Shown piece by piece: positions 1-8,375 of a stretch of 64,000 bases of DNA (position 1 is the first letter of the stretch; each line of letters opens with the position of its first letter). Under the pieces are notes generated by a model, which searched no databases, was not told where the DNA came from, and saw nothing but the letters and a program-made list of their open reading frames with translations. The position numbers and the translations under genes were made by a program. This DNA comes from Pseudodesulfovibrio cashew (GTDB lineage Bacteria; Desulfobacterota; Desulfovibrionia; Desulfovibrionales; Desulfovibrionaceae), in NCBI RefSeq assembly GCF_009762795.1, contig NZ_CP046400.1, forward strand, positions 1,589,501 to 1,653,500, in the 5' to 3' direction.

Positions 1-167
1 GGAGAGAAACCGCCGATACCCATCATGATCAGGTCGCCCTTGGCGCGATCGGAGATATCGAGGGTCTTCAGGCCTTCGGCCTTCTTGATTTCAGCATCGA
101 GCTCAGCGCCTTCGAGCAGGCAGCAGACGAGACCTTTTCCACCGTGAGGTGCTACGAGGTTGGACAT
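1..167 (-). CDS. sat: Sulfate adenylyltransferase (dissimilatory ATP sulfurylase), N-terminal part only
   Basis: Sat activates sulfate with ATP to adenosine 5'-phosphosulfate (APS) and pyrophosphate, the first cytoplasmic step of dissimilatory sulfate reduction. Only the first 55 codons are inside the window; the gene runs off the left edge. The visible protein starts MSNLVAPHGGKGLVCCLLEG and continues through a KGDLIMMGIGGFSP stretch, which I recognise as the N-terminus of the homo-oligomeric Desulfovibrio-type Sat. The start is the ATG ending at 167, with a strong AGGAGG ribosome site at 173-178. It is divergent from aprBA, so the genes for the first two steps of sulfate reduction flank one shared regulatory region. 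Confidence is high despite truncation. Confidence 0.93.
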   Translation of the reverse strand, partial: MSNLVAPHGGKGLVCCLLEGAELDAEIKKAEGLKTLDISDRAKGDLIMMGIGGFS

Positions 168-276
168 TTAAGCCTCCTAAAAAATATAATTTTAAATGAA
201 ACCTTAGCCTTAATACATGGTGTGCGAACCCTTACCGCCCGATACCATGATCATTTCCCACGAACAGGGTCAGCCT

Positions 277-305
277 TTAATGTCTGTTTGTGAAAGTCGT
301 GTCAA
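277..305 (-). promoter_or_regulatory. Candidate sat promoter overlapping a Rex/HcpR-like operator
   Basis: On the minus strand a perfect -35 hexamer TTGACA (305-300) is followed after 17 bases by CATTAA (282-277), a weak -10 match. Read on the plus strand, 288-305 is TTGTGA-N6-TGTCAA. The left half is a perfect match to the TTGTGA half-site shared by Rex and HcpR operators of Desulfovibrio; the right half matches 4 of 6. The operator would cover the -35 and spacer, as expected for repression. This is pattern matching by eye only. Confidence 0.35.
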
Positions 306-630
306 GCGCTTTTTTCCGGAAGAAGTGTCTCTTCTAATAATTGTAATACGGCAGACCAGACAGGTAGAGAAACTCGTAAAAAAGTCTAGAAAAATCGTCC
401 GATGTAGGCTTTTTTTAACGTTATATTTCAGACTGTTGGCGTAGGATAGTGATATCCACCTGCGAAAGAGAAAAAAGTCTTGCTAACAGTAGTTTTTTTA
501 CTCTAAAACCGTGGTGGTTTTATATGGAAACGGCTCTGTTGTGCGGCTTTTCACGTCCGACCGGTGTTAAAGGCCAAATGTGCACTGCCGGGCCTTCGAA
601 AACCATTGACATAGGTAATTCGGCCACCGC

Positions 631-682
631 TTGTTCAAAAATTCACTTTCGCATTGACAAGGGGTGTCTGTCTTGCTAATTC
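631..682 (+). promoter_or_regulatory. Candidate aprBA promoter with a weak operator-like site upstream
   Basis: A perfect TTGACA lies at 654-659. A downstream -10 could be GCTAAT (675-680, 15-bp spacer) or an extended TGnTAAT at 674-680. Just upstream, 631-648 reads TTGTTC-N6-TCACTT, a degenerate version (4 of 6 in each half) of the TTGTGA-N6-TCACAA operator seen near sat. The distance to the aprB start (about 95 bp) leaves an untranslated leader. The assignment is tentative. Confidence 0.35.
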
Positions 683-779
683 CCAACTTCCGCACTCTTT
701 AAACTGAGCGCAGATTTTTTTGTTTAGGTAGAGGACGTCGGTTTAGTATGAATAATAAAACCCTTTAGGAGGAGAAGTT

Positions 780-1280
780 ATGCCGACTTTTGTTAACCCG
801 GAAAAATGTGACGGCTGCAAAGGTGGCGAAAAGACCGCCTGCATGTACATTTGCCCGAACGATCTTATGATCCTGGATCCTGACGAAATGCGGGCTTACA
901 ACCAGGAACCTTCCGCTTGCTGGGAGTGCTACTCCTGCGTCAAGATTTGCCCCCAGGGCGCTATCGAAGCTCGTCCCTACGCTGACTTCGCCCCCATGGG
1001 TGGTACCTCCATCCCGATGCGTTCTGCTGAAGACATCATGTGGACCATCAAGTTCCGTAACGGTTCCGTGAAGCGCTTCAAGTTCCCCATCCGCACCACC
1101 CCTGAAGGTTCCATCAAGCCTTACGAGGGCAAGCCCGAACCCGGCGATCTGGACTCCGAGCTCCTGTTCACCGAAACCGAGCTGAAGAGCCCCATTGCTT
1201 CCATCGCCGAAGAGGCTCCCGTCACCGACGCCGACCTCAAGAAAGAATGGAAGATGGAAGACTACGCCAACCTGGTCTAG
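780..1280 (+). CDS. aprB: Adenylylsulfate reductase beta subunit (iron-sulfur)
   Basis: AprB carries electrons to the FAD of AprA, where APS is reduced to sulfite and AMP in the cytoplasm. The 166-residue protein is a dicluster ferredoxin plus a C-terminal extension. Cys10, 13, 21 and 25 and Cys47, 50, 53 and 57 are the ligands of two [4Fe-4S] clusters, each closing with a CP pair. The tail from about residue 85 is the region that in known structures wraps around AprA. Length is normal for the family. The ATG follows TAGGAGGA with good spacing. aprA follows 68 bp later, the standard aprBA order. Codon use is strongly biased, as expected for one of the most abundant proteins of a sulfate reducer. 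Confidence 0.97.
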   Translation: MPTFVNPEKCDGCKGGEKTACMYICPNDLMILDPDEMRAYNQEPSACWECYSCVKICPQGAIEARPYADFAPMGGTSIPMRSAEDIMWTIKFRNGSVKRFKFPIRTTPEGSIKPYEGKPEPGDLDSELLFTETELKSPIASIAEEAPVTDADLKKEWKMEDYANLV

Positions 1281-1348
1281 TACCGAGTTGTTTGTTTGCT
1301 TGTCTGAATTAGACTATTTGAACCAAGTATAAGACTAGGAGAAATATT

Positions 1349-3346
1349 ATGCCTCTGCTTCCCATGAAAGAAGCTTCCAAGGGTGTTGCTCTCGCCGAGC
1401 CGGAAATCGTCGAAAAATCCGTTGATATCCTGCTTGTCGGCGGTGGCATGGGTAACTGTGGTGTCGCTTTTGAAGCTTGCCGCTGGATCGAAAAGGTCGA
1501 CCCCTCCATCAGCATCGAACTCTGCGACAAGGCCGCTCTCGAGCGCTCCGGCGCCATCGCCCAGGGCCTGTCCGCCATCAACACCTACTGCGGTGAGAAC
1601 GACCCGGACGATTACGTCCGCATGGTCCGCACCGACCTCATGGGCCTGGTCCGCGAAGACCTGATCTTCGACCTCGGCCGTCACGTTGATGATTCCGTCC
1701 ACCTCTTCGAAGAATGGGGCCTCCCCGTTTGGGTCAAGAAAGACGGCAAGAACCTCGACGGTGCCAAGGCCAAGGCCGAAGGCCTCGCCATCCGCAACGG
1801 CGCCGACCCGGTCCGTTCCGGTCGCTGGCAGATCATGATCAACGGTGAGTCCTACAAGTGCATCGTTGCTGAAGCCGCCAAGAACGCTCTGGGCGAAGAC
1901 CGCTACGTCGAGCGCGTGTTCATCGTTAAGATGCTCCTGGACGCCAACGAGCCCAACCGCATCGCCGGTGCCGTCGGTTTCTCCACTCGCGAAAACAAGA
2001 TCTACATCTACAAGTGCAACGCTGCCGTTGTCGCTTGTGGTGGTGCCGTTAACGTGTACCGTCCCCGCTCCACTGGTGAGGGTATGGGCCGCGCTTGGTA
2101 CCCCGTCTGGAACGCTGGTTCCACCTACACCATGGTTGCCCAGGTTGGCGGCGAAATGACCATGATGGAAAACCGCTTCGTCCCCGCCCGTTTCAAAGAC
2201 GGTTACGGCCCGGTCGGCGCCTGGTTCCTCCTGTTCAAGGCCAAAGCCACCAACTACAAGGGTGAGGACTACTGTGAGACCAACCGCGCCATGCTGAAGC
2301 CTTACGAGGATCGCGGCTACGCCAAGGGTCACATCATCCCCACCTGCCTGCGTAACCACATGATGCTCCGTGAAATGCGTGAAGGCCGCGGCCCGATCTT
2401 CATGGACACCAAGTCCGCTCTGCTGAAGACCGTCAACGGCGATCTCTCCGGCCCCGAGTGGAAGCACCTCGAGTCCGAAGCCTGGGAAGACTTCCTCGAC
2501 ATGTGCGTCGGTCAGGCCAACCTGTGGGCCGCCACCAACTGCGCTCCCGAGGATCGCGGTTCCGAGATCATGCCCACCGAGCCTTACCTCCTGGGTTCCC
2601 ACTCCGGTTGCTGCGGCATCTGGGTTTCCGGTCCGGACGAGCCCTGGGTCCCCGAGTCCTACAAGGTCAAAGCCGACAACGGCAAGGTCTACAACCGTAT
2701 GACCACCGTCAACGGCCTGTTCACCTGCGCTGATGGTGTTGGCGCCTCCGGCCACAAGTTCTCCTCCGGTTCCCACGCTGAAGGCCGTATCGTCGGTAAG
2801 CAGCTGGTGCGCTGGGTCGTGGATCACAAAGACTTCACCCCCACCATCAAGGAAACCGCTGACGAGATGAAGCAGGAGCTCTACCAGCCCTGGTACACCT
2901 ACGAAGAGAACAAGGGCGGTTCCACCGATCCAGTCATCAACCCCGCTTACATCACTCCCCACAACTTCATGATGCGCCTCATCAAGTGCACCGATGAATA
3001 CGGTGGTGGTGTCGGTACCCTGTACATGACCTCCAAGGCTCTGCTGAACACCGGCTTCTGGCTGCTCGGCATGATGGAAGAAGATTCCAAGAAGCTCGCC
3101 GCTCGTGACCTGCACGAACTGATGCGCTGCTGGGAACAGTTCCACCGCCTCTGGACCGTCCGCCTGCACATGCAGCACATCGAGTTCCGCGAAGAATCCC
3201 GTTACCCCGGCTTCTACTACCGCGGCGACTTCATGGGCCTGGACGACTCCAAGTGGAAGTGCTTCGTCAACTCCACTTACGATCCCGCCACTGGCGTGAC
3301 CACTGTCTTCAAGAAGCCCTACGTCAAGATCATCCCTGACGCCTAA
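1349..3346 (+). CDS. aprA: Adenylylsulfate reductase alpha subunit (FAD)
   Basis: AprA is the catalytic subunit of APS reductase: APS plus two electrons gives sulfite and AMP. The 665-residue protein belongs to the succinate dehydrogenase/fumarate reductase flavoprotein family. The dinucleotide-binding glycine motif VGGGMGNCG lies at residues 30-38. A His/Arg-rich segment (residues near HIIPTCLRNHM) and the SGCCGIW segment are typical AprA features. The start ATG is preceded by AGGAG. It is full length with no damage. It sits between aprB and a pair of strong hairpins before qmoA, so aprBA may be expressed above the qmo genes. Very high confidence from family recognition and context. Confidence 0.97.
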   Translation: MPLLPMKEASKGVALAEPEIVEKSVDILLVGGGMGNCGVAFEACRWIEKVDPSISIELCDKAALERSGAIAQGLSAINTYCGENDPDDYVRMVRTDLMGLVREDLIFDLGRHVDDSVHLFEEWGLPVWVKKDGKNLDGAKAKAEGLAIRNGADPVRSGRWQIMINGESYKCIVAEAAKNALGEDRYVERVFIVKMLLDANEPNRIAGAVGFSTRENKIYIYKCNAAVVACGGAVNVYRPRSTGEGMGRAWYPVWNAGSTYTMVAQVGGEMTMMENRFVPARFKDGYGPVGAWFLLFKAKATNYKGEDYCETNRAMLKPYEDRGYAKGHIIPTCLRNHMMLREMREGRGPIFMDTKSALLKTVNGDLSGPEWKHLESEAWEDFLDMCVGQANLWAATNCAPEDRGSEIMPTEPYLLGSHSGCCGIWVSGPDEPWVPESYKVKADNGKVYNRMTTVNGLFTCADGVGASGHKFSSGSHAEGRIVGKQLVRWVVDHKDFTPTIKETADEMKQELYQPWYTYEENKGGSTDPVINPAYITPHNFMMRLIKCTDEYGGGVGTLYMTSKALLNTGFWLLGMMEEDSKKLAARDLHELMRCWEQFHRLWTVRLHMQHIEFREESRYPGFYYRGDFMGLDDSKWKCFVNSTYDPATGVTTVFKKPYVKIIPDA

Positions 3347-3369
3347 GCAATTAGGTAAATGATCATCCC

Positions 3370-3401
3370 GTGACCGCGGGCCCCCCCGGGCCCGCGGTCA
3401 C
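3370..3401 (+). terminator. Perfect 14-bp GC hairpin after aprA
   Basis: Bases 3370-3383 and 3388-3401 form a perfect 14-bp inverted repeat (arm GTGACCGCGGGCCC) with a four-base C loop, beginning 23 bases after the aprA stop. Only three T follow, so it may be a 3' mRNA stabiliser rather than a complete terminator. It is the first of two hairpins in this 173-bp intercistronic gap. Confidence 0.75.
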
Positions 3402-3420
3402 TTTCCCAAAATGCCGGGGA

Positions 3421-3482
3421 AAAATGGTCTGAATCCGGGCCGGGATGAGCATGCCCCCGGCCCGGGTTTAGGCCATTTTTTT
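3421..3482 (+). terminator. Long hairpin with T-run between aprA and qmoA
   Basis: A perfect inner stem of 10 bp (CCGGGCCGGG at 3435-3444 with 3456-3465) is extended by imperfect outer arms (AAAATGG at 3421 against CCATTTT near 3473). It ends in seven T (3476-3482). This is a full intrinsic-terminator architecture. The qmoA start codon lies only 37 bases beyond the T-run, leaving little room for a separate promoter, so partial read-through into qmoABC is likely. Confidence 0.85.
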
Positions 3483-3519
3483 GGCTTATCCTCAACTTTA
3501 TTCGGGAGGAGTGAAGAGA

Positions 3520-4755
3520 ATGTCGAATAACAGTATTCTCGTTGTAGGCGGAGGGTTCGCAGGAATCACCGCCGCCCTCGAAGCTGCCGAACTGGGCTAC
3601 GAGGTGTACATCGTTGAGACGAATCCCTACCTCGGTGGCAGGGTCGCACAGCTGAATCAGTATTTCCCCAAGCTGTGTCCCCCGTCCTGTGGTCTGGAGA
3701 TTCAGTTCCAGCGCATAAAAAACAACCCCAACGTCAAGGTCATCACCATGGCCAGCGTCGATTCCGTTTCCGGCTCTGTCGGCAACTACGACGTGAAGAT
3801 CACGCAGCGCCCCCGCTTCGTGAACGAAAAGTGTACCGCCTGCGGCGAGTGTGAGAAGGCAACCTCCAGCAAGATCTCTTCCGAATTTGATTTCGGTACC
3901 GGGACCCGCGGACTGGCCTACAAGACCCATCCTTTCATGTTCCCCATGCGCTATGTGGTGGACGCGGAGAACGCATCCGAGGGCGAACTGACCGCCATCA
4001 AGAATGCGTGTCCCTACGACGCCGTGGACCTGGACGACGCACCCAAGACCATCGATCTGGCCGTGGGCGCCATCGTCGTCGCCACCGGTTGGAAGCCGTA
4101 CGACGTCTCCAACCTGACCAACCTGGGCGGCGGCAAGCTCAAGAACGTCGTCACCAACATGCAGTTCGAGCGGCTGGCGGCCCCCAACGGCCCCACCGGC
4201 GGCAAGGTCGTGCGTCCTTCCGACGGCGCCGAGCCCCAGAAGATCGCTTTTGTTCAGTGTGCCGGTTCCCGTGACCAGAACCACCTGAACTATTGCTCCT
4301 ACATCTGCTGCATGGCGTCCCTGAAGCATGTCCGCTATGTGCGCGAGCGCTCCGATGCCAATGTGACCGTTTTCTACATCGACCTGCGTACCCCCGGCCG
4401 CTACGACAAATTCAAGTCCATCACCGAGGCTGACGACAAGCTCAACCTGGTCAAGGGCAAGGTCGCCGGCATCGTCGAAGACGCCGCAGGCAACCCGATT
4501 GTCACCGTCGAGAACGCCATCACCGGCATCAAGTCCGACGAGAAGTTCGACATGGTCGTCCTCGCGACCGGCATGGAGCCCAGCCTTGCTGGACTGTCCG
4601 TCCCGGCCGGAAGCGCCGATGCCGACGGTTTCGTCATCGACGGCGAAGGCATCATCGCCGCCGGTTGCGCCAAGCAGCCGCTTGACGTCATGAAGACCGC
4701 CCAGTCCGGCACCGCCGCCGCGATGAAGGCGATTCAAACCGTGGTAGGGAGGTAA
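3520..4755 (+). CDS. qmoA: Quinone-interacting membrane-bound oxidoreductase subunit A
   Basis: QmoA is an HdrA-like flavoprotein of the Qmo complex, which passes electrons between the menaquinone pool and APS reductase. The protein (411 aa) begins with an FAD motif VVGGGFAG (residues 8-15). Cys105, 108 and 111 form a CxxCxxC group, and the fourth likely cluster ligand, Cys164 in an ACPYDA context, lies 53 residues later. This split iron-sulfur motif is typical of HdrA relatives. The ATG at 3520 was chosen because GGGAGGA (3504-3510) is correctly spaced; an upstream GTG at 3511 overlaps that site. Its stop codon lies within the qmoB ribosome site region (translation coupling). Confidence 0.95.
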   Translation: MSNNSILVVGGGFAGITAALEAAELGYEVYIVETNPYLGGRVAQLNQYFPKLCPPSCGLEIQFQRIKNNPNVKVITMASVDSVSGSVGNYDVKITQRPRFVNEKCTACGECEKATSSKISSEFDFGTGTRGLAYKTHPFMFPMRYVVDAENASEGELTAIKNACPYDAVDLDDAPKTIDLAVGAIVVATGWKPYDVSNLTNLGGGKLKNVVTNMQFERLAAPNGPTGGKVVRPSDGAEPQKIAFVQCAGSRDQNHLNYCSYICCMASLKHVRYVRERSDANVTVFYIDLRTPGRYDKFKSITEADDKLNLVKGKVAGIVEDAAGNPIVTVENAITGIKSDEKFDMVVLATGMEPSLAGLSVPAGSADADGFVIDGEGIIAAGCAKQPLDVMKTAQSGTAAAMKAIQTVVGR

Positions 4756-4758
4756 CCG

Positions 4759-7041
4759 ATGGCTGAAAAGCTTGGAGTATATATCTGTGGAGGTTGCGAC
4801 ATCGGTGACAACATCGACGTCGCTGCGTTGGCCGAATTCGCTGCCAACGGCAAACACTCCTCCTGCGTGACCGTGGCCAAGTCTACCCCGGTGCTGTGCA
4901 GCCCCGAGGGCAAGGCCATGATCGAGGCCGACATCAAGGAACAAGGACTCGACGGCGTGGTCTGCTGCGCCTGTACCCCGCGCTCCAAGTGGGATGTGTT
5001 CAAGTTCGGCGATGCCATCCAGGTGGAACGCGTCTCCCTGCGCGAGCAGTGCGTGTGGTCCTACCAGGAAGATCCCAAATTCCCTGGCCAGATGGAAATC
5101 ATCGCCAAGGATTATGTCAATATGGGAATCACCAAGCTGTTCAACAGCCGGATTCCCCAGCCGGAACTGCCGGACGCTTTCAAGACCGTACTGGTCATGG
5201 GCGGCGGCTTCACCGGCATGAAGGCGGCCCTGAATGCCGCAGCCCTGGGCTACGAAGTGGTCCTGGTCGAAAAGGACGAGACTCTGGGCGGCAAGGCCGC
5301 GACCATGTACAAGTCCTTCCCCTTGGGCGCCCCCTTCAGCGACCGTGAACAGGAAATCGGCATCGACGCCCTGATCAAGGAAGTCGAAGCCAACGACAAG
5401 ATCAAGATCATCACCGGCGCCACCCTGGATTCCCTGGCCGGCGCTCCCGCCAAGTACAAGGCCACTATCGGTGGAACCGAGTACGAGATCGGCGCGGTTG
5501 TCATGGCCACCGGCTGGGTGCCCGGCAAGGGCAAGTTCCTGGCCCCGCTCGGCTACGGCGAGATCAAGAACGTTGTCACCACCGCCGAGTTCGAGAAGAT
5601 GGCTGCCAACGGCGGCATCAAGATGGCCAACGGCCAGGCTCCCGACTCCGTGGCCTTCATCGTCGACACCTCCCTGCTCACCAAGAACGTCTCCTACGAC
5701 GCCTGCGGCGAAGCCTGCGAGGCCCCCGAGGACATGCCCTGCAAGGAAGGCGACGAAAGCGAAAGCGCTGAAGAGTGCGAAGTCTTCGATTACGCCGACA
5801 AGGAGTCCGCAAAGCACCTGGCCTACAGCTCGGAGCTGACCTCCCTGATCGCCCTGAAGCAGGCCAATTACGTCCGCGAGCTCGCTCCCGAGGCCGTTGC
5901 CTACGTTGTCTACGACCACATGATGGTCCCGGGCATCAACGAGAAATACTACCAGGCGGCCCAGGACGATCCGGGCGTCATGCTGACCAAGGGCACCGTC
6001 ACCGGTGTCAAGGAAGCCGGCGCCAAGATCCTGATCTCCGCCAAGGATACTCTGCTTGGCGCCGAGGTGGAACTGGCCGCTGACATGGTTGTCCTTCCGA
6101 CCGCCATCGTGCCCACCACTGCCGCTAATCCGACCATGAACTTCGTCTACCGCCAGGGCCCGGCCTTCCCGGATCTGGAGCTGTTCGACGGGTTCGCCGA
6201 TTCCAACTACATCTGCTTCCCCTACGAAACCCGCCGCACGGGCGTCTACGCCGCCGGTTGCGTGCGCCAGCCCATGGGCCTGGGTCTCGCTGCGGAAGAC
6301 GCTGCCGGTGCCGCCCTCAAGGCGATCCAGTGCATCGAGTCCGCCAACCGCGGCGTGTCCGTGCACCCGCGCTCCGGCGACCTGAGCTTCCCCGAGTTCA
6401 ACTTCATGCGCTGTACTCAGTGTAAGCGCTGTACCGAAGAGTGCCCGTTCGGCGCCCTGGACGACGACGAGAAGGGTACGCCGCTTCCGAACCCCACGCG
6501 CTGCCGCCGCTGCGGTACCTGCATGGGCGCCTGTCCGGAACGCGTCATCAGCTTCGCCAACTACGGCATCAGCCAGATCGGCCAGGCCATCAAGGAAGTC
6601 AAGGTTCCCGACACCCTGGACGAGGGCGGTCCCCGCATCATCGTCCTGGCTTGCGAGAACGACGCCTACCCGGCCCTGGATATGGCTGCCATGCGCGGCA
6701 AGTCCTGGTCTCCCTACGTCCGTTTCCTGCCGGTCCGTTGTCTCGGTTCGGTCAACGCCATTTGGGTGGCTGACGCCATGTCCAAGGGTGTTGACGGCGT
6801 GATGATGCTCGGCTGCAAGTACGGCGACGACTACCAGTGCCACTTCGTCAAGGGTTCCGAGCTGTGTAACCGCCGTAAGGAGAACATCGCGGAGTCCCTG
6901 GGACGCCTCGGTGTGGAACCCGAGCGCGTCGAGCAGTACGAGGTCTCCATCGACATGTACGACAAGGTTCCGGCCCTGATCGACGAGTTCGTGGAGAACA
7001 TCACCACAAACTTCGGCCCCAACCCGTTCAAGGGCTACTAG
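4759..7041 (+). CDS. qmoB: Quinone-interacting membrane-bound oxidoreductase subunit B
   Basis: QmoB (760 aa) is the large HdrA-like flavoprotein of the Qmo complex. Domains in order: an N-terminal Cys-rich region with CxGCD and CCACTPR motifs; an FAD domain with VMGGGFTG near residue 145; two ferredoxin-type [4Fe-4S] motifs, Cys552/555/558/562 and Cys582/585/588/592; and a C-terminal MvhD/FlpD-like domain (from about residue 630) with the VRCLGS and GCKYGDDYQCH Cys motifs. That C-terminal domain is a hydrogenase/heterodisulfide-reductase electron-entry module and is a known feature of QmoB. The start ATG follows AGGGAGGT located inside the end of qmoA, three bases after its stop. Confidence 0.95.
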   Translation: MAEKLGVYICGGCDIGDNIDVAALAEFAANGKHSSCVTVAKSTPVLCSPEGKAMIEADIKEQGLDGVVCCACTPRSKWDVFKFGDAIQVERVSLREQCVWSYQEDPKFPGQMEIIAKDYVNMGITKLFNSRIPQPELPDAFKTVLVMGGGFTGMKAALNAAALGYEVVLVEKDETLGGKAATMYKSFPLGAPFSDREQEIGIDALIKEVEANDKIKIITGATLDSLAGAPAKYKATIGGTEYEIGAVVMATGWVPGKGKFLAPLGYGEIKNVVTTAEFEKMAANGGIKMANGQAPDSVAFIVDTSLLTKNVSYDACGEACEAPEDMPCKEGDESESAEECEVFDYADKESAKHLAYSSELTSLIALKQANYVRELAPEAVAYVVYDHMMVPGINEKYYQAAQDDPGVMLTKGTVTGVKEAGAKILISAKDTLLGAEVELAADMVVLPTAIVPTTAANPTMNFVYRQGPAFPDLELFDGFADSNYICFPYETRRTGVYAAGCVRQPMGLGLAAEDAAGAALKAIQCIESANRGVSVHPRSGDLSFPEFNFMRCTQCKRCTEECPFGALDDDEKGTPLPNPTRCRRCGTCMGACPERVISFANYGISQIGQAIKEVKVPDTLDEGGPRIIVLACENDAYPALDMAAMRGKSWSPYVRFLPVRCLGSVNAIWVADAMSKGVDGVMMLGCKYGDDYQCHFVKGSELCNRRKENIAESLGRLGVEPERVEQYEVSIDMYDKVPALIDEFVENITTNFGPNPFKGY

Positions 7042-7051
7042 GAGGTACGGC

Positions 7052-8323
7052 ATGTCAAATACCGTCAAGGTACAACCGGACCTTAAGTTCGTTAAAGAGT
7101 TGCAGGCCGTAGGCGGCGACTCCCTGAAGAAATGCTACCAGTGCGCCACCTGCTCGGTGGTCTGTCCGCTGTCTCCCGCTGACAGCCCGTATCCCCGCAA
7201 GGAGATGGTCTGGGCCCAGTGGGGACTCAAGGACCGCCTGGTCAATGATATCGACATCTGGCTCTGCCACAACTGCGGCACCTGTTCCGACATGTGCCCG
7301 CGCGGTGCCAAGCCGGGCGACCTGCTGTCCGCCCTGCGCAACATGGCTTACCGCAACCTGGCTCCGCTGCCGATCATCGGCAAGCTGATGTCCTCCAGCT
7401 CGGGCATGCTGCCCCTGGCAGCCGTCCCGGCGATCATCTACGCCATCATCTGGGTGATCATGGCCGGCAAGACCGGCTCCTTCCTGCCCACCTTCGAGTG
7501 GGATCACGCTGCCCATGCCTGGAAAGCGGTTCAGGACGGCGCCATCGTGTTCGGCGGCCTGTTCCCCGGCGACTACACCATCGACCCCATCTTCATGCTG
7601 GTCTTCCTGTTCATGCTCTGGGGTTTCTATGCCGGTGTGCGCAACATGCTCAAGGCTTTCGACTCGCAGCCCAAGACCTTCATCGTGGGCCGCAAGGATG
7701 AGCCTTGCTTCTGCTCCTGCCTGATCGATACGCTCAAGTACGAGATCCTGCAGCACACCCAGTTCAACGATTGCAACGACGAAGAGTCCGATGAACTCGA
7801 CGTGAAGCGCGCCGGTGGGCACAAGATGCTCATGTTCGGTTTTGTCGCGCTGATGGTCGTCACCGGCGTCGTGGCTTCCGGCCACTGGGGCGGCTGGCTC
7901 ATGCGGACCATCGGTCTCGAGAGCCTGGGCAACATCCTTGGCGCCATCGGCCACACTCCGATGCCCATTTACAGCCCGGTCAAGCTCCTCGCCTTCGTCG
8001 GCGCCGGCCTTGGCATCTACGGCCTCATCGCCCTGACCAAGCGTCGCGTGAACCTGGACCAGTCCAAGCAGTCCTCCAACTGGTATGACTGGTATCTGCT
8101 GACCCTGATCTGGACCATCTTCCTGACCGGTCTCGGTGCCTTTGTCTTCCGTACCCTGGGCGTGGCCCTGCTGGCCTACCCCATCTACTACGTGCACCTG
8201 ATCGGAGTGTTCATGCTGCTGGCATACCTCCCCTGGTCCAAGCTGGGGCACCTGGTTTACCGTACTGTGGCATTGTCCTACGCCAAGAAGATTGGCCGCA
8301 TTCCCATGGGCGCCGACAAATAG
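7052..8323 (+). CDS. qmoC: Quinone-interacting membrane-bound oxidoreductase subunit C
   Basis: QmoC (423 aa) anchors the complex in the cytoplasmic membrane and exchanges electrons with menaquinol. The N-terminal HdrC-like part has two [4Fe-4S] motifs, Cys28/31/34/38 and Cys72/75/78/82. The C-terminal part is an HdrE/NarI-like cytochrome b with about six hydrophobic segments (residues roughly 125-400) and several candidate heme histidines. The ribosome site AGGAGGT starts at the qmoB stop codon, ten bases before the ATG, so qmoB and qmoC are tightly coupled. No anomalies seen. Confidence 0.95.
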   Translation: MSNTVKVQPDLKFVKELQAVGGDSLKKCYQCATCSVVCPLSPADSPYPRKEMVWAQWGLKDRLVNDIDIWLCHNCGTCSDMCPRGAKPGDLLSALRNMAYRNLAPLPIIGKLMSSSSGMLPLAAVPAIIYAIIWVIMAGKTGSFLPTFEWDHAAHAWKAVQDGAIVFGGLFPGDYTIDPIFMLVFLFMLWGFYAGVRNMLKAFDSQPKTFIVGRKDEPCFCSCLIDTLKYEILQHTQFNDCNDEESDELDVKRAGGHKMLMFGFVALMVVTGVVASGHWGGWLMRTIGLESLGNILGAIGHTPMPIYSPVKLLAFVGAGLGIYGLIALTKRRVNLDQSKQSSNWYDWYLLTLIWTIFLTGLGAFVFRTLGVALLAYPIYYVHLIGVFMLLAYLPWSKLGHLVYRTVALSYAKKIGRIPMGADK

Positions 8324-8375
8324 TCGCCTGGGTGAACATAAAAAAACGAAGCTTACTTAGTTAAGGAGGCATCAA

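Larger units (their letters stand above)
168..779. other. Divergent sat / aprB regulatory intergenic region (612 bp)
   Basis: No convincing gene lies here. The two short open frames at 217-444 and 449-679 have no ribosome site and low-complexity, non-homologous-looking products. The region is visibly AT-richer than the flanking genes. It must hold the outward promoters for sat (minus) and aprBA (plus); the best candidates are listed separately at 277-305 and 631-682. The last bases before aprB carry its TAGGAGGA ribosome site at 766-773. Confidence 0.7.

Noticed and set aside
217-679. Two short open frames between sat and aprB
   Set aside because: No ribosome site, no recognisable product, and the region is needed for divergent promoters.
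1277-3178. A 633-codon minus-strand open frame opposite aprA
   Set aside because: Same antisense effect; aprA on the plus strand is certain.
3343-7068. A 1241-codon minus-strand open frame opposite qmoA and qmoB
   Set aside because: It is the antisense shadow of two clearly recognised genes in high-GC DNA with biased third positions; no ribosome site and low-complexity Gly/Val/Ala/Leu/His-rich product.
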